Assembly: GCA_045592865.1 (NCBI GenBank) | Contig: JAZNVP010000037.1 | Location: 1-15,641 of the forward strand | Source of the DNA: RGIG9114 sp045592865 | GTDB lineage: Bacteria > Bacillota > Clostridia > Oscillospirales > JAGBHD01 | Length of the DNA: 15,641 nt | Direction: 5' to 3' | Shown: positions 6,028 to 14,062 of the stretch, piece after piece | Layout: every line of letters starts with the position of its first letter | Numbering within the stretch: the stretch's first letter is position 1 | The notes under the pieces: generated by a model | What the model was told of the DNA's origin: nothing | Databases searched by the model: none | What the model saw: only the letters and a program-made list of their open reading frames with translations | Made by a program: the position numbers and the translations under genes

Positions 6028-6954
6028 ATGGAAAAGGTTTATACAGTGCCTCTGAAAAAGATTTGCGGTGATTTTTCTCTCGAAAAATTATACGTGCCTG
6101 AAAACTTTGAAGAGATATTGGTTAAAAGTCTCGACGTTAACCGTCCGGGACTGCAGCTTTCGGGTTTTTACGAGTATTTTGACTCGTCCCGTATGCAGAT
6201 AATGGGTAATGCAGAGATAGCATTTTTGCTTGAAAGCCCGGGAGCCGAGAGAATGGAGAAGATCGATAGGTTCTTTTCCGAAAAGCCGGTTGCGGTTGTT
6301 ATAACGAGAAATATTCAATACGTTGACGAGGTTGTTGAGGGTGCTAAAAAGTATGGGGTGCCGATCTTCAGAACCGAGGACAGAACAAGTTCCTTCGTTT
6401 CTGCTCTTATCGCTTACCTTAGCGTTGAACTCGCTCCGAGAGTAACCCGCCACGGAGTTTTGGTTGAGGTTTACGGTGAGGGAATTCTTATTCTCGGCGA
6501 GAGCGGAGTCGGAAAGAGCGAAACTGCGGTTGAACTCGTAAAGAGGGGTCACCGTTTAATAGCAGACGACGCGGTTCTTATCAAAAAGGTTTCGAGCAAG
6601 ACCTTAGTTGGTGAAGCGCCCGATAACATAAGGCATTTCCTTGAACTCAGAGGAATAGGAATTGTTAATGCGAGAAGAATTTTCGGTATGGGTGCCGTTA
6701 AGATGACCGAGAAGATCGATATGATCATAAAAATGGAGCCTTGGGATTCAAATAAGGTTTACGACAGAATGGGCCTCGACGAAGAATACACCGAGATTCT
6801 TGATATCAAGGTTCCCTCGCTTACAATACCTGTTAAGCCCGGTAGAAACCTTGCGATCATTTTAGAGGTTGCCGCTATGAATAACAGGCAGAAGAAAATG
6901 GGATATAATGCCGCTAAAGAACTGATGGATAACATTGGTATGTCGGCTGAATAA
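6028..6954 (+). CDS. hprK: HPr kinase/phosphorylase
   Basis: Bifunctional regulator that phosphorylates HPr on Ser46 when glycolytic intermediates and ATP are high, and dephosphorylates it by phosphorolysis when phosphate is high. It thereby sets carbon catabolite control and PTS activity. The 308-residue length is standard. The N-terminal HprK_N domain spans about 1-130. The catalytic domain has the Walker A G157-E-S-G-V-G-K163-S164, the region R173-G-H-R-L-I-A-D180-D181, and the family signature L205-E-L-R-G-I-G-I-V-N. The C-terminal segment I266-P-V-K-P-G-R-N-L, with N-x-x-x-K downstream, is intact. GGCGGA lies 8 bases before the ATG. It is the first gene of the operon. Confidence 0.97.
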   Translation: MEKVYTVPLKKICGDFSLEKLYVPENFEEILVKSLDVNRPGLQLSGFYEYFDSSRMQIMGNAEIAFLLESPGAERMEKIDRFFSEKPVAVVITRNIQYVDEVVEGAKKYGVPIFRTEDRTSSFVSALIAYLSVELAPRVTRHGVLVEVYGEGILILGESGVGKSETAVELVKRGHRLIADDAVLIKKVSSKTLVGEAPDNIRHFLELRGIGIVNARRIFGMGAVKMTEKIDMIIKMEPWDSNKVYDRMGLDEEYTEILDIKVPSLTIPVKPGRNLAIILEVAAMNNRQKKMGYNAAKELMDNIGMSAE

Positions 6955-6969
6955 AAGGAGAGAAATATA

Positions 6970-7935
6970 ATGGGATTTTATGCAGGAATTGACCTCGGCG
7001 GAACAAACATCGCCGTTGGTATAGTTAACGATAGCTTTGAGATAGTTGCAAAGGCAAGTGTTAAAACAAACGCGCCGAGACCGGCAGAGGAGATTGCCGA
7101 CGATATGGCTCTCGCTACCAAAATGGCGTGTGAGAAGGCGGGTATTTCTGTTTCCGACCTTTCCTGGATAGGCGTTGGAACTCCGGGCGCGGCTAACAGA
7201 GAAACGGGCGTTGTTATTTATTCAAACAATTTAAAGTTTTATAACGTTCCTCTTCGCGATCTTATTTCCTCTCGCCTTGAGGGAAAACCCGTTTACGTTG
7301 AGAACGATGCAAATGCTGCAACCTACGGAGAGGTTGTTGCAGGAGCCGCAAAGGGTGTTAAGAATGCGATAATGATTACTCTTGGAACAGGTGTTGGCGG
7401 CGGTATAATTATCGACGGCAAGATCTACGCAGGTAACAACTATTATGGCGCAGAGCTTGGACACACCGTTATTGAGTTCGGCGGCAGACCCTGTTCTTGC
7501 GGAAGAAAGGGATGCTTTGAAAGTTATTCCTCTGCAACAGGTCTTATCAATATGACCAAGGAAGAAATGGAAAGAAATAAAGACTCTAAGATGTGGGAAC
7601 TCGCAGAAGGCTCTCTTGATAACGTTGGCGGAAGAACCTCGTTTGATGCTATGCGTCTTGGCGATGAGTCGGGCAAGAAGGTCGTTGACGAATATATCAC
7701 CTATCTTGCTTGTGGAATAACAAACCTCATAAATATATTCCAACCCGAAGTGTTTATCATCGGCGGCGGTGTTTGTAATGAGAAAGATTATCTTTTAGTT
7801 CCTCTTTACGATAAGGTGTTTAGGGAAGAGTATTCAAAAGATAAGGAAAAAAGAACAAGACTTTGCACCGCCGAACTCGGAAATGACGCAGGTATTATCG
7901 GTGCCGCTTTTCTCGGGAAGGACGAATCTAACTAA
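6970..7935 (+). CDS. glcK: ROK family glucokinase
   Basis: Phosphorylates glucose to glucose 6-phosphate with ATP, feeding non-PTS or intracellular glucose into glycolysis. At 321 residues it is standard for the bacterial ROK kinases. Visible features are the phosphate-binding G6-I-D-L-G-G-T12, the catalytic E111-N-D113-A-N, and L138-G-T-G-V-G-G-G. The ROK zinc site follows as E162-L-G-H165 then C175-S-C177-G-x-x-G-C182-x-E. There is no N-terminal DNA-binding helix-turn-helix, so it is an enzyme and not a NagC/XylR-type repressor. Sugar specificity within ROK (glucose versus other hexoses) is inferred from the overall match to the glucokinase group. It lies 15 bases after hprK with AGGAG before the ATG, placing two carbon-flux proteins together. 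Confidence 0.9.
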   Translation: MGFYAGIDLGGTNIAVGIVNDSFEIVAKASVKTNAPRPAEEIADDMALATKMACEKAGISVSDLSWIGVGTPGAANRETGVVIYSNNLKFYNVPLRDLISSRLEGKPVYVENDANAATYGEVVAGAAKGVKNAIMITLGTGVGGGIIIDGKIYAGNNYYGAELGHTVIEFGGRPCSCGRKGCFESYSSATGLINMTKEEMERNKDSKMWELAEGSLDNVGGRTSFDAMRLGDESGKKVVDEYITYLACGITNLINIFQPEVFIIGGGVCNEKDYLLVPLYDKVFREEYSKDKEKRTRLCTAELGNDAGIIGAAFLGKDESN

Positions 7936-7952
7936 TTATTTCGGAGTTTAGT

Positions 7953-8852
7953 ATGTCTTTGAATGAATTTTGTAAAGAAAATTCAATAAAGGTTTTAACA
8001 GATGAACCGATGAAGAAAAGAACCACCTTCAAGGTCGGCGGTCCTGCAAGATATTTTGTAACCGCAGAGAATGAAGAACAGTTAAGGTCGGTCTTTTCGT
8101 TCTGCCAAAAAGAAGGAATAAGAACCTTTATAATCGGAGCCGGAAGCAATCTGTTGTTTTGTGACGATGGGTTTGACGGGGTGGTTATTTCTTTAAAGGG
8201 CGAATTCTCTGATGCTTCGGTTAAGGGCGAAACCGTAACGGCGGGAGCGGGAGTTATGCTTTCAAGGCTTTGCAATATTGCAAAAGAAAACTCTCTTTCG
8301 GGTCTTGAGTTTGCATTCGGTATTCCCGGAACTGTGGGCGGTGCAGTATTTATGAATGCGGGTGCTTATGGCGGAGAAATAAAGGACGTTCTTCGGTCGG
8401 TCAAAACGATGGACAAAAACGGGAATATAAAGACCTATCAGTGCGAAGAAGCGGGACTTTCTTATAGGAACAGCGTTTTTCAACAAAACGGAGAAATAAT
8501 TTTGTCCGCAGAGTTTTTGCTCATCAAAGGGAACAAAGATAAAATTGAAGGCAGAATGAACGAGCTTTTCGGACGGAGAAAAGAAAAGCAACCGTTGGAA
8601 TACGGAAGTGCGGGAAGCACCTTTAAGCGCCCCGAGGGCTATTTTGCGGCGGCGCTTATAGAAGAGTGCGGACTTAAAGGCAAAAACGTCGGAGATGCCG
8701 AGGTAAGCCGAAAGCACAGTGGTTTTATTATCAACAAAGGAAACGCAACCGCTTCTGAAGTTTTAGAGCTTATAGATATTGTTAAAGAAACGGTGTATAA
8801 AGAGAAAAACGTTGAACTGCAGTGCGAAGTTAAAATTGTGGGAGGAGAATAA
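7953..8852 (+). CDS. murB: UDP-N-acetylenolpyruvoylglucosamine reductase
   Basis: FAD/NADPH enzyme that reduces enolpyruvyl-UDP-GlcNAc to UDP-MurNAc, the second committed step of peptidoglycan synthesis. At 299 residues it is the compact Gram-positive type. The FAD-binding part includes T25-F-K-V-G-G-P-A, I60-I-G-A-G-S-N-L-L and F122-G-I-P-G-T-V-G-G-A with N135-A-G-A-Y-G. Catalytic positions are R172 (L-S-Y-R-N-S), S222 (S-A-G-S-T-F-K-R-P, the proton donor) and E292 near the C-terminus. A GGAG-containing site precedes the ATG. It sits 17 bases after glcK and 2 bases before rapZ, the conserved murB-rapZ pairing of Clostridia. Confidence 0.97.
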   Translation: MSLNEFCKENSIKVLTDEPMKKRTTFKVGGPARYFVTAENEEQLRSVFSFCQKEGIRTFIIGAGSNLLFCDDGFDGVVISLKGEFSDASVKGETVTAGAGVMLSRLCNIAKENSLSGLEFAFGIPGTVGGAVFMNAGAYGGEIKDVLRSVKTMDKNGNIKTYQCEEAGLSYRNSVFQQNGEIILSAEFLLIKGNKDKIEGRMNELFGRRKEKQPLEYGSAGSTFKRPEGYFAAALIEECGLKGKNVGDAEVSRKHSGFIINKGNATASEVLELIDIVKETVYKEKNVELQCEVKIVGGE

Positions 8853-8854
8853 TA

Positions 8855-9709
8855 ATGCAATGTGTTATAGTGACCGGACTTTCGGGCGCGGGAAAATCAA
8901 GAACGATAGACGCTCTTGAGGATATAGGGTTTTATTGCGTTGATAATATTCCCCCAAAGCTAATTTCAAAGTTTGTTGAACTTTCTATGCAGTCGGATGG
9001 AAGGCTCGATAAACTTGCAATAGTAACCGACGTTCGCGGAGGAGATCTGTTCTTTGATTTTATAGCGGAGATAGATAAGCTAAAGGAAATGAACTGCGAT
9101 TACAAGATACTTTTCCTTGATGCGAGTGATAAGGTCCTTATTCAGAGATATAAGGAAACAAGAAGAAAACACCCGCTTCTTGAGGCAACAGGTTCTTTGG
9201 AGGCGGCGGTTAAAAAGGAACGAGAAATTCTCAAGTCTGTCAGAGAAAGGGCATCCTTTGTTATTGATACGTCGCTCATTTCTGCAATTCAGCTCAGAGA
9301 GCGCGTTGTTAAGATGTTTTTGGAAAGCAAAAGCAAGGGTATGCTTATAACCTGTCAGTCGTTTGGCTTTAAGCACGGTGTTCCGATTGAGGCAGACCTC
9401 GTTTTCGACGTGAGATGTCTTCCAAACCCTTTTTATATCGAGGAGCTTAAGAAAAAAACGGGACTCGATAAAGAGGTGCAGGACTTTGTAATGGGAAATG
9501 ACGAGGCTTTGGGATTAAGAGACAGAATGTTCAGTCTTATCGATTATCAGTGTCCTTTGTTTATGAAAGAGGGAAAAAGCTCCCTTGTTATCGCAGTAGG
9601 TTGCACTGGTGGGCACCACAGAAGCGTTACCTTTGCAGAACTTATAAATGAAAGGCTTAATAAAAACGGTTATAACTCAACCGTTACACATAGGGATATT
9701 TTAAAATGA
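8855..9709 (+). CDS. rapZ: RNase adapter/nucleotide-binding protein RapZ (YvcJ family)
   Basis: P-loop protein of 284 residues. In E. coli RapZ binds the GlmZ small RNA and glucosamine 6-phosphate to control GlmS. In Firmicutes the homologue YvcJ hydrolyses GTP/ATP and its RNA role is less clear. Visible features are Walker A G8-L-S-G-A-G-K14-S15, the D30-N-I-P-P motif, T58-D-V-R-G, and the C-terminal ligand-binding domain with S169-F-G-F-K-H-G, D185-V-R-C-L-P-N-P-F and G249-C-T-G-G-H-H-R-S-V. All family blocks are intact. GGAGG lies before the ATG. Its neighbour murB supports a role in amino sugar/cell-wall supply. It overlaps whiA by 4 bases (ATGA). Confidence 0.97.
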   Translation: MQCVIVTGLSGAGKSRTIDALEDIGFYCVDNIPPKLISKFVELSMQSDGRLDKLAIVTDVRGGDLFFDFIAEIDKLKEMNCDYKILFLDASDKVLIQRYKETRRKHPLLEATGSLEAAVKKEREILKSVRERASFVIDTSLISAIQLRERVVKMFLESKSKGMLITCQSFGFKHGVPIEADLVFDVRCLPNPFYIEELKKKTGLDKEVQDFVMGNDEALGLRDRMFSLIDYQCPLFMKEGKSSLVIAVGCTGGHHRSVTFAELINERLNKNGYNSTVTHRDILK

Positions 9710-10611
9710 CGTTTACCGAAAAGACAAAGAGCGAACTTCTATCGGGAGGCTTCGGCAGTTTGGAAGACCAAAAGGCTGAGGCTTATGCCTTTTTGCTCTT
9801 GTCGTCGGCATTTGATAAAAACTCAATTATATTCGACAGCGAGAACATAGATATAAACCTGAGGCTTTGTATGCTTCTTAAAAACCTTGTTGGCGCCACA
9901 GCTTCGGTTTTTGAAAGAAGCGGGCACAAGCCGTATAGGCTGACGGTCGAAAATGAGGAAGAAAGGTTAAAAGTCCTTCAGTTTTTCGGGCAGGAAAACG
10001 AGATCAATTTAAAGGTTGATCCCCAAATGATTGAAGAGGGAAGTTTTCCGTCCTTTCTGAAAGGTGCCTTCTTGGCATCAGGAAACCTTTCTAACCCCGA
10101 GAAGAGTTACAGGTTCGAGCTTGTTATCAAGCATATGGCGCTTTGCATAAGCTTATTAGAGTATTTATCCGAGAATAACTGCTTTATGAGTTTTTCTCAA
10201 AGGTCCGGAAGATTCATTGTTTACACTAAGGATAGTTCTCTTATCGAAGACCTTTTGGTGCTTATGGGTGCGGGGACAAGTTCTCTTGAAATAATGAATG
10301 CAAAGATATATAAAGATATCAGAAACAAGGTAAACAGGGTTACCAATTTTGAAAATGCAAACATAGATAAGATGGTTAAAAGTGCGGAAGCGGACTGTGA
10401 AGCCATTAATTATCTTTTAGAACATATTGATATAGGGGATATTAGTGACGAACTGATGGCGGCGGCAACGCTCAGAATAGAAAACCCCGATATGTCGCTC
10501 TCGGAGCTCTGCGAGATAGCAAGACCGAAGGTTTCGAGAAGCGGACTTTACCACAGAATAAAAAAATTATCCGCGATGGCGGAAGAAATTCGAAAAAGAG
10601 AGGAAGGTTAA
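9706..10611 (+). CDS. whiA: DNA-binding protein WhiA
   Basis: Conserved Gram-positive DNA-binding protein, a sporulation regulator in Streptomyces and involved in division and chromosome segregation in Bacillus. The 301 residues show the N-terminal degenerate homing-endonuclease (LAGLIDADG) fold, with S116-F-L-K-G-A-F-L-A-S-G and P131-E-K-S-Y-R-F-E. The C-terminal helix-turn-helix includes N210-R-V-T-N-F-E-x-A-N-I, L256-R-I-E-N-P-D-M-S-L-S-E-L and S277-R-S-G-L-Y-H-R-I-K-K. The endonuclease catalytic acids are not apparent, as is normal for WhiA. The start overlaps the rapZ stop (ATGA) with only a weak AGGGA upstream, so it is probably translated by coupling. The yvcK gene usual between rapZ and whiA is missing. 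Confidence 0.96.
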   Translation: MTFTEKTKSELLSGGFGSLEDQKAEAYAFLLLSSAFDKNSIIFDSENIDINLRLCMLLKNLVGATASVFERSGHKPYRLTVENEEERLKVLQFFGQENEINLKVDPQMIEEGSFPSFLKGAFLASGNLSNPEKSYRFELVIKHMALCISLLEYLSENNCFMSFSQRSGRFIVYTKDSSLIEDLLVLMGAGTSSLEIMNAKIYKDIRNKVNRVTNFENANIDKMVKSAEADCEAINYLLEHIDIGDISDELMAAATLRIENPDMSLSELCEIARPKVSRSGLYHRIKKLSAMAEEIRKREEG

Positions 10612-10617
10612 GACGTT

Positions 10618-13600
10618 ATGAGTGGGTTTGTGCATCTTCACGTTCATAGTGAATATAGTTTGCTCGACGGTGCTTGTCGTATATCCAAAATGGCAAAAGC
10701 CGCAAAAGATGTAGGCCAGACCTCACTTGCTCTTACCGACCACGGCGTTATGTATGGCGCGGTGAATTTCTATAACGCTTGTAAAAAAGAGGGCGTAAAA
10801 CCCATTATCGGTTGCGAGGTTTACGTTGCGCCGAGAACGAGGCATCAGAAGGAACATGGTTTTGACTCTTCGCCCTATCATATGATACTCCTTTGTAAAA
10901 ATAACGTAGGTTATCAGAATCTTATTAAACTTGTTTCGCTTTCTTTCACCGAGGGCTTTTATAACAAGCCCAGAGTAGATAGGGAAATTCTTTCTCAGTA
11001 TTCCGAGGGTCTTATTGCACTTTCGGGTTGTATCGCGGGAGAGATTCCGAGAGAACTTCTTTCGGGTAACTATGAAAAGGCGCTCGAAGCGGCAAATTTC
11101 TATAAGGGCGTTTTCGGTGAGGACAACTACTTTATCGAGATTCAGAACCACGGAATTAAAGAGCAGGAAAAGGTTCTGCCCGATTTGATCCGTCTTGCAA
11201 AAGAGGTGGGGGTTGGCCTCGTTGCCACCAATGACTGCCACTACCTAAAAAAAGAAGATTCGCTTATGCAGAAAATTCTGCTTTGCATTCAGACCAATAA
11301 AACGCTCAACGAAGATAACCCGATGGCTTTCGAGACCGACGATTTCTACCTCAAAAGCGAGGAAGATATGCGCTCACTCTTTGGGTTTATTCCCGAAGCT
11401 ATCGAGAATACCGTTAAAATTGCCGAGAGATGTAATGTTGAGTTCGAGTTCGGAAACACCAAACTCCCTCGGTTTATAACCCCTAACGGAGAGGATAACA
11501 AAAAGTATTTTCTCCGTCTTGCAAGAGAGGGATTTGAGCGCATTTACGGAAACGACGCGCCCGAGGAATATAAAGAGAGGCTTGAATACGAGATAAGCGT
11601 TATAACCCAGATGGGATATACCGATTATTATCTTATCGTTGCCGATTTTATTAACTATGCTAAATCTAACGATATTCCCGTCGGACCCGGAAGAGGCTCG
11701 GGTGCGGCTTCTATAGTTGCGTATTGTATGGGAATAACGGGTCTTGATCCGATGAAATATAATCTCCTTTTTGAGAGATTTTTAAATCCCGAAAGGGTCA
11801 GTATGCCCGACTTTGATATAGACTTCTGTATCGATAGACGCGGTGAGGTTATTGATTACGTTAAAAGAAAATACGGCGAGGACCACGTTTCTCAGATCGC
11901 AACCTTTGGAACTATGGCGGCAAAGGCAGCAGTAAGAGACGTTGGCAGGGTTCTCGGTATGCCTTACGGCGACGTTGACAAGATTGCCAAGAAGATACCT
12001 AAGGTTTTGAACATAACTCTTGAAAAGGCACTTGACGACAGAGAGTTTAAGGAAACCTATAACAGCAGTCCCGACATAAAAAGGCTTGTTGATCTTGCAA
12101 TGGAGATAGAGGGAATGCCGCGAAACGTTTCGACCCACGCGGCAGGTGTTGTTATAACCGATAAACCCGTTAGCGAATACGTTCCTCTTGCTAAAAGCGA
12201 CGAAGCCGTTTTAACTCAGTATACGATGACGACCCTTGAAAGCTTAGGTCTTTTAAAAATGGACTTTTTGGGGCTCAGAAACCTCACCGTTATTGACGCG
12301 GCGGTTGAAGAAATAAGAAAAACTGAGAAAGATTTTAATATTCTTAACATTCCCGATAATGATAAAGCGGTTCTTGAAATGCTTGCGGCAGGAAACACAC
12401 AGGGTGTTTTCCAGTTTGAATCGGGAGGAATGCGTCAGGTTCTTATGCAGATGAAACCTCAGGCGTTTGAGGATCTTATTGCTATTATTTCTCTTTACAG
12501 ACCGGGCCCGATGGACTCTATTCCTGAATACATCAGAAACCGTCATAACCCCGAAAATATAGTTTATAAAACGCCGCTTTTAAAGCCTATTCTCGACGTT
12601 ACCTACGGTTGTATAGTTTATCAGGAGCAGGTTATGCAGATATGCAGAAGCCTCGCGGGTTACAGTTACGGACGAAGCGACCTTGTCAGACGTGCAATGG
12701 CTAAGAAGAAGCACGACGTTATGATGGAAGAAAGACGCAACTTTATCCACGGAAAGAAGAATGAGGACGGCAGCACCGAATGTGTTGGCGCTATAGCTAA
12801 CGGCGTTCCCGAGGCGGTCGCAACCGAGATATTCGATAGGATGGAATCCTTTGCTTCCTATGCCTTTAATAAGGCTCACGCCGCTGCCTATGCTTACGTT
12901 TCATATCAGACGGCGTATCTCAAAAAATACTATAAGAAGGAGTATTTCGCGTCTCTCTTAACGAGCGTTGCGGGTGATAACTCCAAGGTCAACAACTATA
13001 TAACCGAATGCAAAAAGATGAACGTGCCTGTTTATCCCGTTGATATCCGTTATTCCTATAACGAGTTTAAGGTTGAGGGCGACGGCATAAGGTTTGGTAT
13101 GTTGGCGGTTAAAAACCTCGGCAAAAACGTTATTAATCAGATAATTGAAGAGAGGAATGAAAGACCTTTTGAGTCCTTCTATGATTTTTGTTCAAGACTT
13201 ATCCCGAGAGGACTTAACAAACGTGCTCTCGAGAGTCTTGTTAAGTGCGGCGCATTTGACAGTCTTAACAGTAACCGACGTCAATTGTATCTCGCGATAG
13301 AGCCTATTATCGATTGCATCACTGAGAATAAGAGAAGAAACCTCGAGGGTCAGTTCAGTCTGTTCGGCGGGGGAGAAACCGAGGAATTCACCTACGACGA
13401 CGTTTATGATTTTGATTCAAAGGAAAAACTGACCGCAGAGAAAGAGGTAACGGGATTTTATCTTTCGGGTCATCCGCTTGACTCTTTAAGAGAGAGGATA
13501 GAGCGCTCAGACCTGTTTAGAATTTCCGAGCTTATTGAAGCGGCTGATGAAGACCGTTCTTATGAGTTAGATGGTAAGCAGGTTGCTTTGGTTGCGGTTA

Positions 13601-14049
13601 TAACCTCGGTTAAAACACGTTTTCTCAAAAACGGAAATAAGATGGCGGTGCTCACTATCGAAGATCTGACGGGCGAAGCGGAAGCGGTTGTTTTCCCGCT
13701 CATTCTTGAGAAATACGGAAGGTTTTTCGAGGAGAATAAAATCCTTTATATTAAGGGAAAAATTAACGTTAAGGACGATATGCCTTCCAATATTGCTATC
13801 GATTTCGTTAAAGAGGTCGATAATGAGGTTAAGGCAGACACGGACAAAAGCACGGGAAGAATAGTTGTTAAAGGCTCACTTTCCGATAGAGAAAAAATCG
13901 AAGAAATGCTTACGGGCGGCGCTTTTGAGGTTATGTTAATGGACGGACAGGCTATTACTTTGGACGGAAAAGCAGACCTATCATTTGACCTTTTGGAAAA
14001 ACTAAAGAAGCTACCCGGCACAAACGGAGTTGCAATTCAAATTTATTAG
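10618..14049 (+). CDS. dnaE: DNA polymerase III alpha subunit (DnaE)
   Basis: C-family DNA polymerase of 1143 residues. The N-terminal PHP domain has H6-L-H8-V-H10-S, D17, T40-D-H42-G, G65-C-E67, Y87-H88, S136-G-C138 and N205-D206-C-H208, so all nine metal-ligand positions are present. The polymerase core has G-P-G-R-G-S-G-A-A-S, catalytic P397-D398-F-D400-I-D-F, and K547-M-D549-F-L-G as the third Asp. The fingers region (S-L-Y-R-P-G-P-M) follows, then a helix-hairpin-helix near 855-890. A clamp-binding motif Q912-F-S-L-F916 and an OB domain (about 985-1065) complete it. No PolC-type exonuclease insertion is seen. In Clostridia, PolC is usually the main replicase and DnaE extends primers; the long DnaE1-like form here could also act in leading/lagging synthesis. 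It starts 6 bases after whiA. Confidence 0.97.
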   Translation: MSGFVHLHVHSEYSLLDGACRISKMAKAAKDVGQTSLALTDHGVMYGAVNFYNACKKEGVKPIIGCEVYVAPRTRHQKEHGFDSSPYHMILLCKNNVGYQNLIKLVSLSFTEGFYNKPRVDREILSQYSEGLIALSGCIAGEIPRELLSGNYEKALEAANFYKGVFGEDNYFIEIQNHGIKEQEKVLPDLIRLAKEVGVGLVATNDCHYLKKEDSLMQKILLCIQTNKTLNEDNPMAFETDDFYLKSEEDMRSLFGFIPEAIENTVKIAERCNVEFEFGNTKLPRFITPNGEDNKKYFLRLAREGFERIYGNDAPEEYKERLEYEISVITQMGYTDYYLIVADFINYAKSNDIPVGPGRGSGAASIVAYCMGITGLDPMKYNLLFERFLNPERVSMPDFDIDFCIDRRGEVIDYVKRKYGEDHVSQIATFGTMAAKAAVRDVGRVLGMPYGDVDKIAKKIPKVLNITLEKALDDREFKETYNSSPDIKRLVDLAMEIEGMPRNVSTHAAGVVITDKPVSEYVPLAKSDEAVLTQYTMTTLESLGLLKMDFLGLRNLTVIDAAVEEIRKTEKDFNILNIPDNDKAVLEMLAAGNTQGVFQFESGGMRQVLMQMKPQAFEDLIAIISLYRPGPMDSIPEYIRNRHNPENIVYKTPLLKPILDVTYGCIVYQEQVMQICRSLAGYSYGRSDLVRRAMAKKKHDVMMEERRNFIHGKKNEDGSTECVGAIANGVPEAVATEIFDRMESFASYAFNKAHAAAYAYVSYQTAYLKKYYKKEYFASLLTSVAGDNSKVNNYITECKKMNVPVYPVDIRYSYNEFKVEGDGIRFGMLAVKNLGKNVINQIIEERNERPFESFYDFCSRLIPRGLNKRALESLVKCGAFDSLNSNRRQLYLAIEPIIDCITENKRRNLEGQFSLFGGGETEEFTYDDVYDFDSKEKLTAEKEVTGFYLSGHPLDSLRERIERSDLFRISELIEAADEDRSYELDGKQVALVAVITSVKTRFLKNGNKMAVLTIEDLTGEAEAVVFPLILEKYGRFFEENKILYIKGKINVKDDMPSNIAIDFVKEVDNEVKADTDKSTGRIVVKGSLSDREKIEEMLTGGAFEVMLMDGQAITLDGKADLSFDLLEKLKKLPGTNGVAIQIY

Positions 14050-14054
14050 GGAGG
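14050..14054 (+). promoter_or_regulatory. Ribosome binding site for ligA (TTG start)
   Basis: GGAGG lies 8 bases before the TTG at 14063-14065, just after the dnaE stop. No ATG or GTG is available in frame until well inside the conserved N-terminal domain, so TTG is the likely start. Confidence 0.75.
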
Positions 14055-14062
14055 AAAACTTC

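Noticed and set aside
7231..7743. 170-codon open frame on the minus strand inside the glucokinase gene
   Set aside because: It is antisense to a fully conserved ROK kinase, has no ribosome binding site or recognisable domain, and its composition is that of a shadow frame. The same applies to the long antisense frames at 10723-11241, 8262-8717 and 6088-6552.
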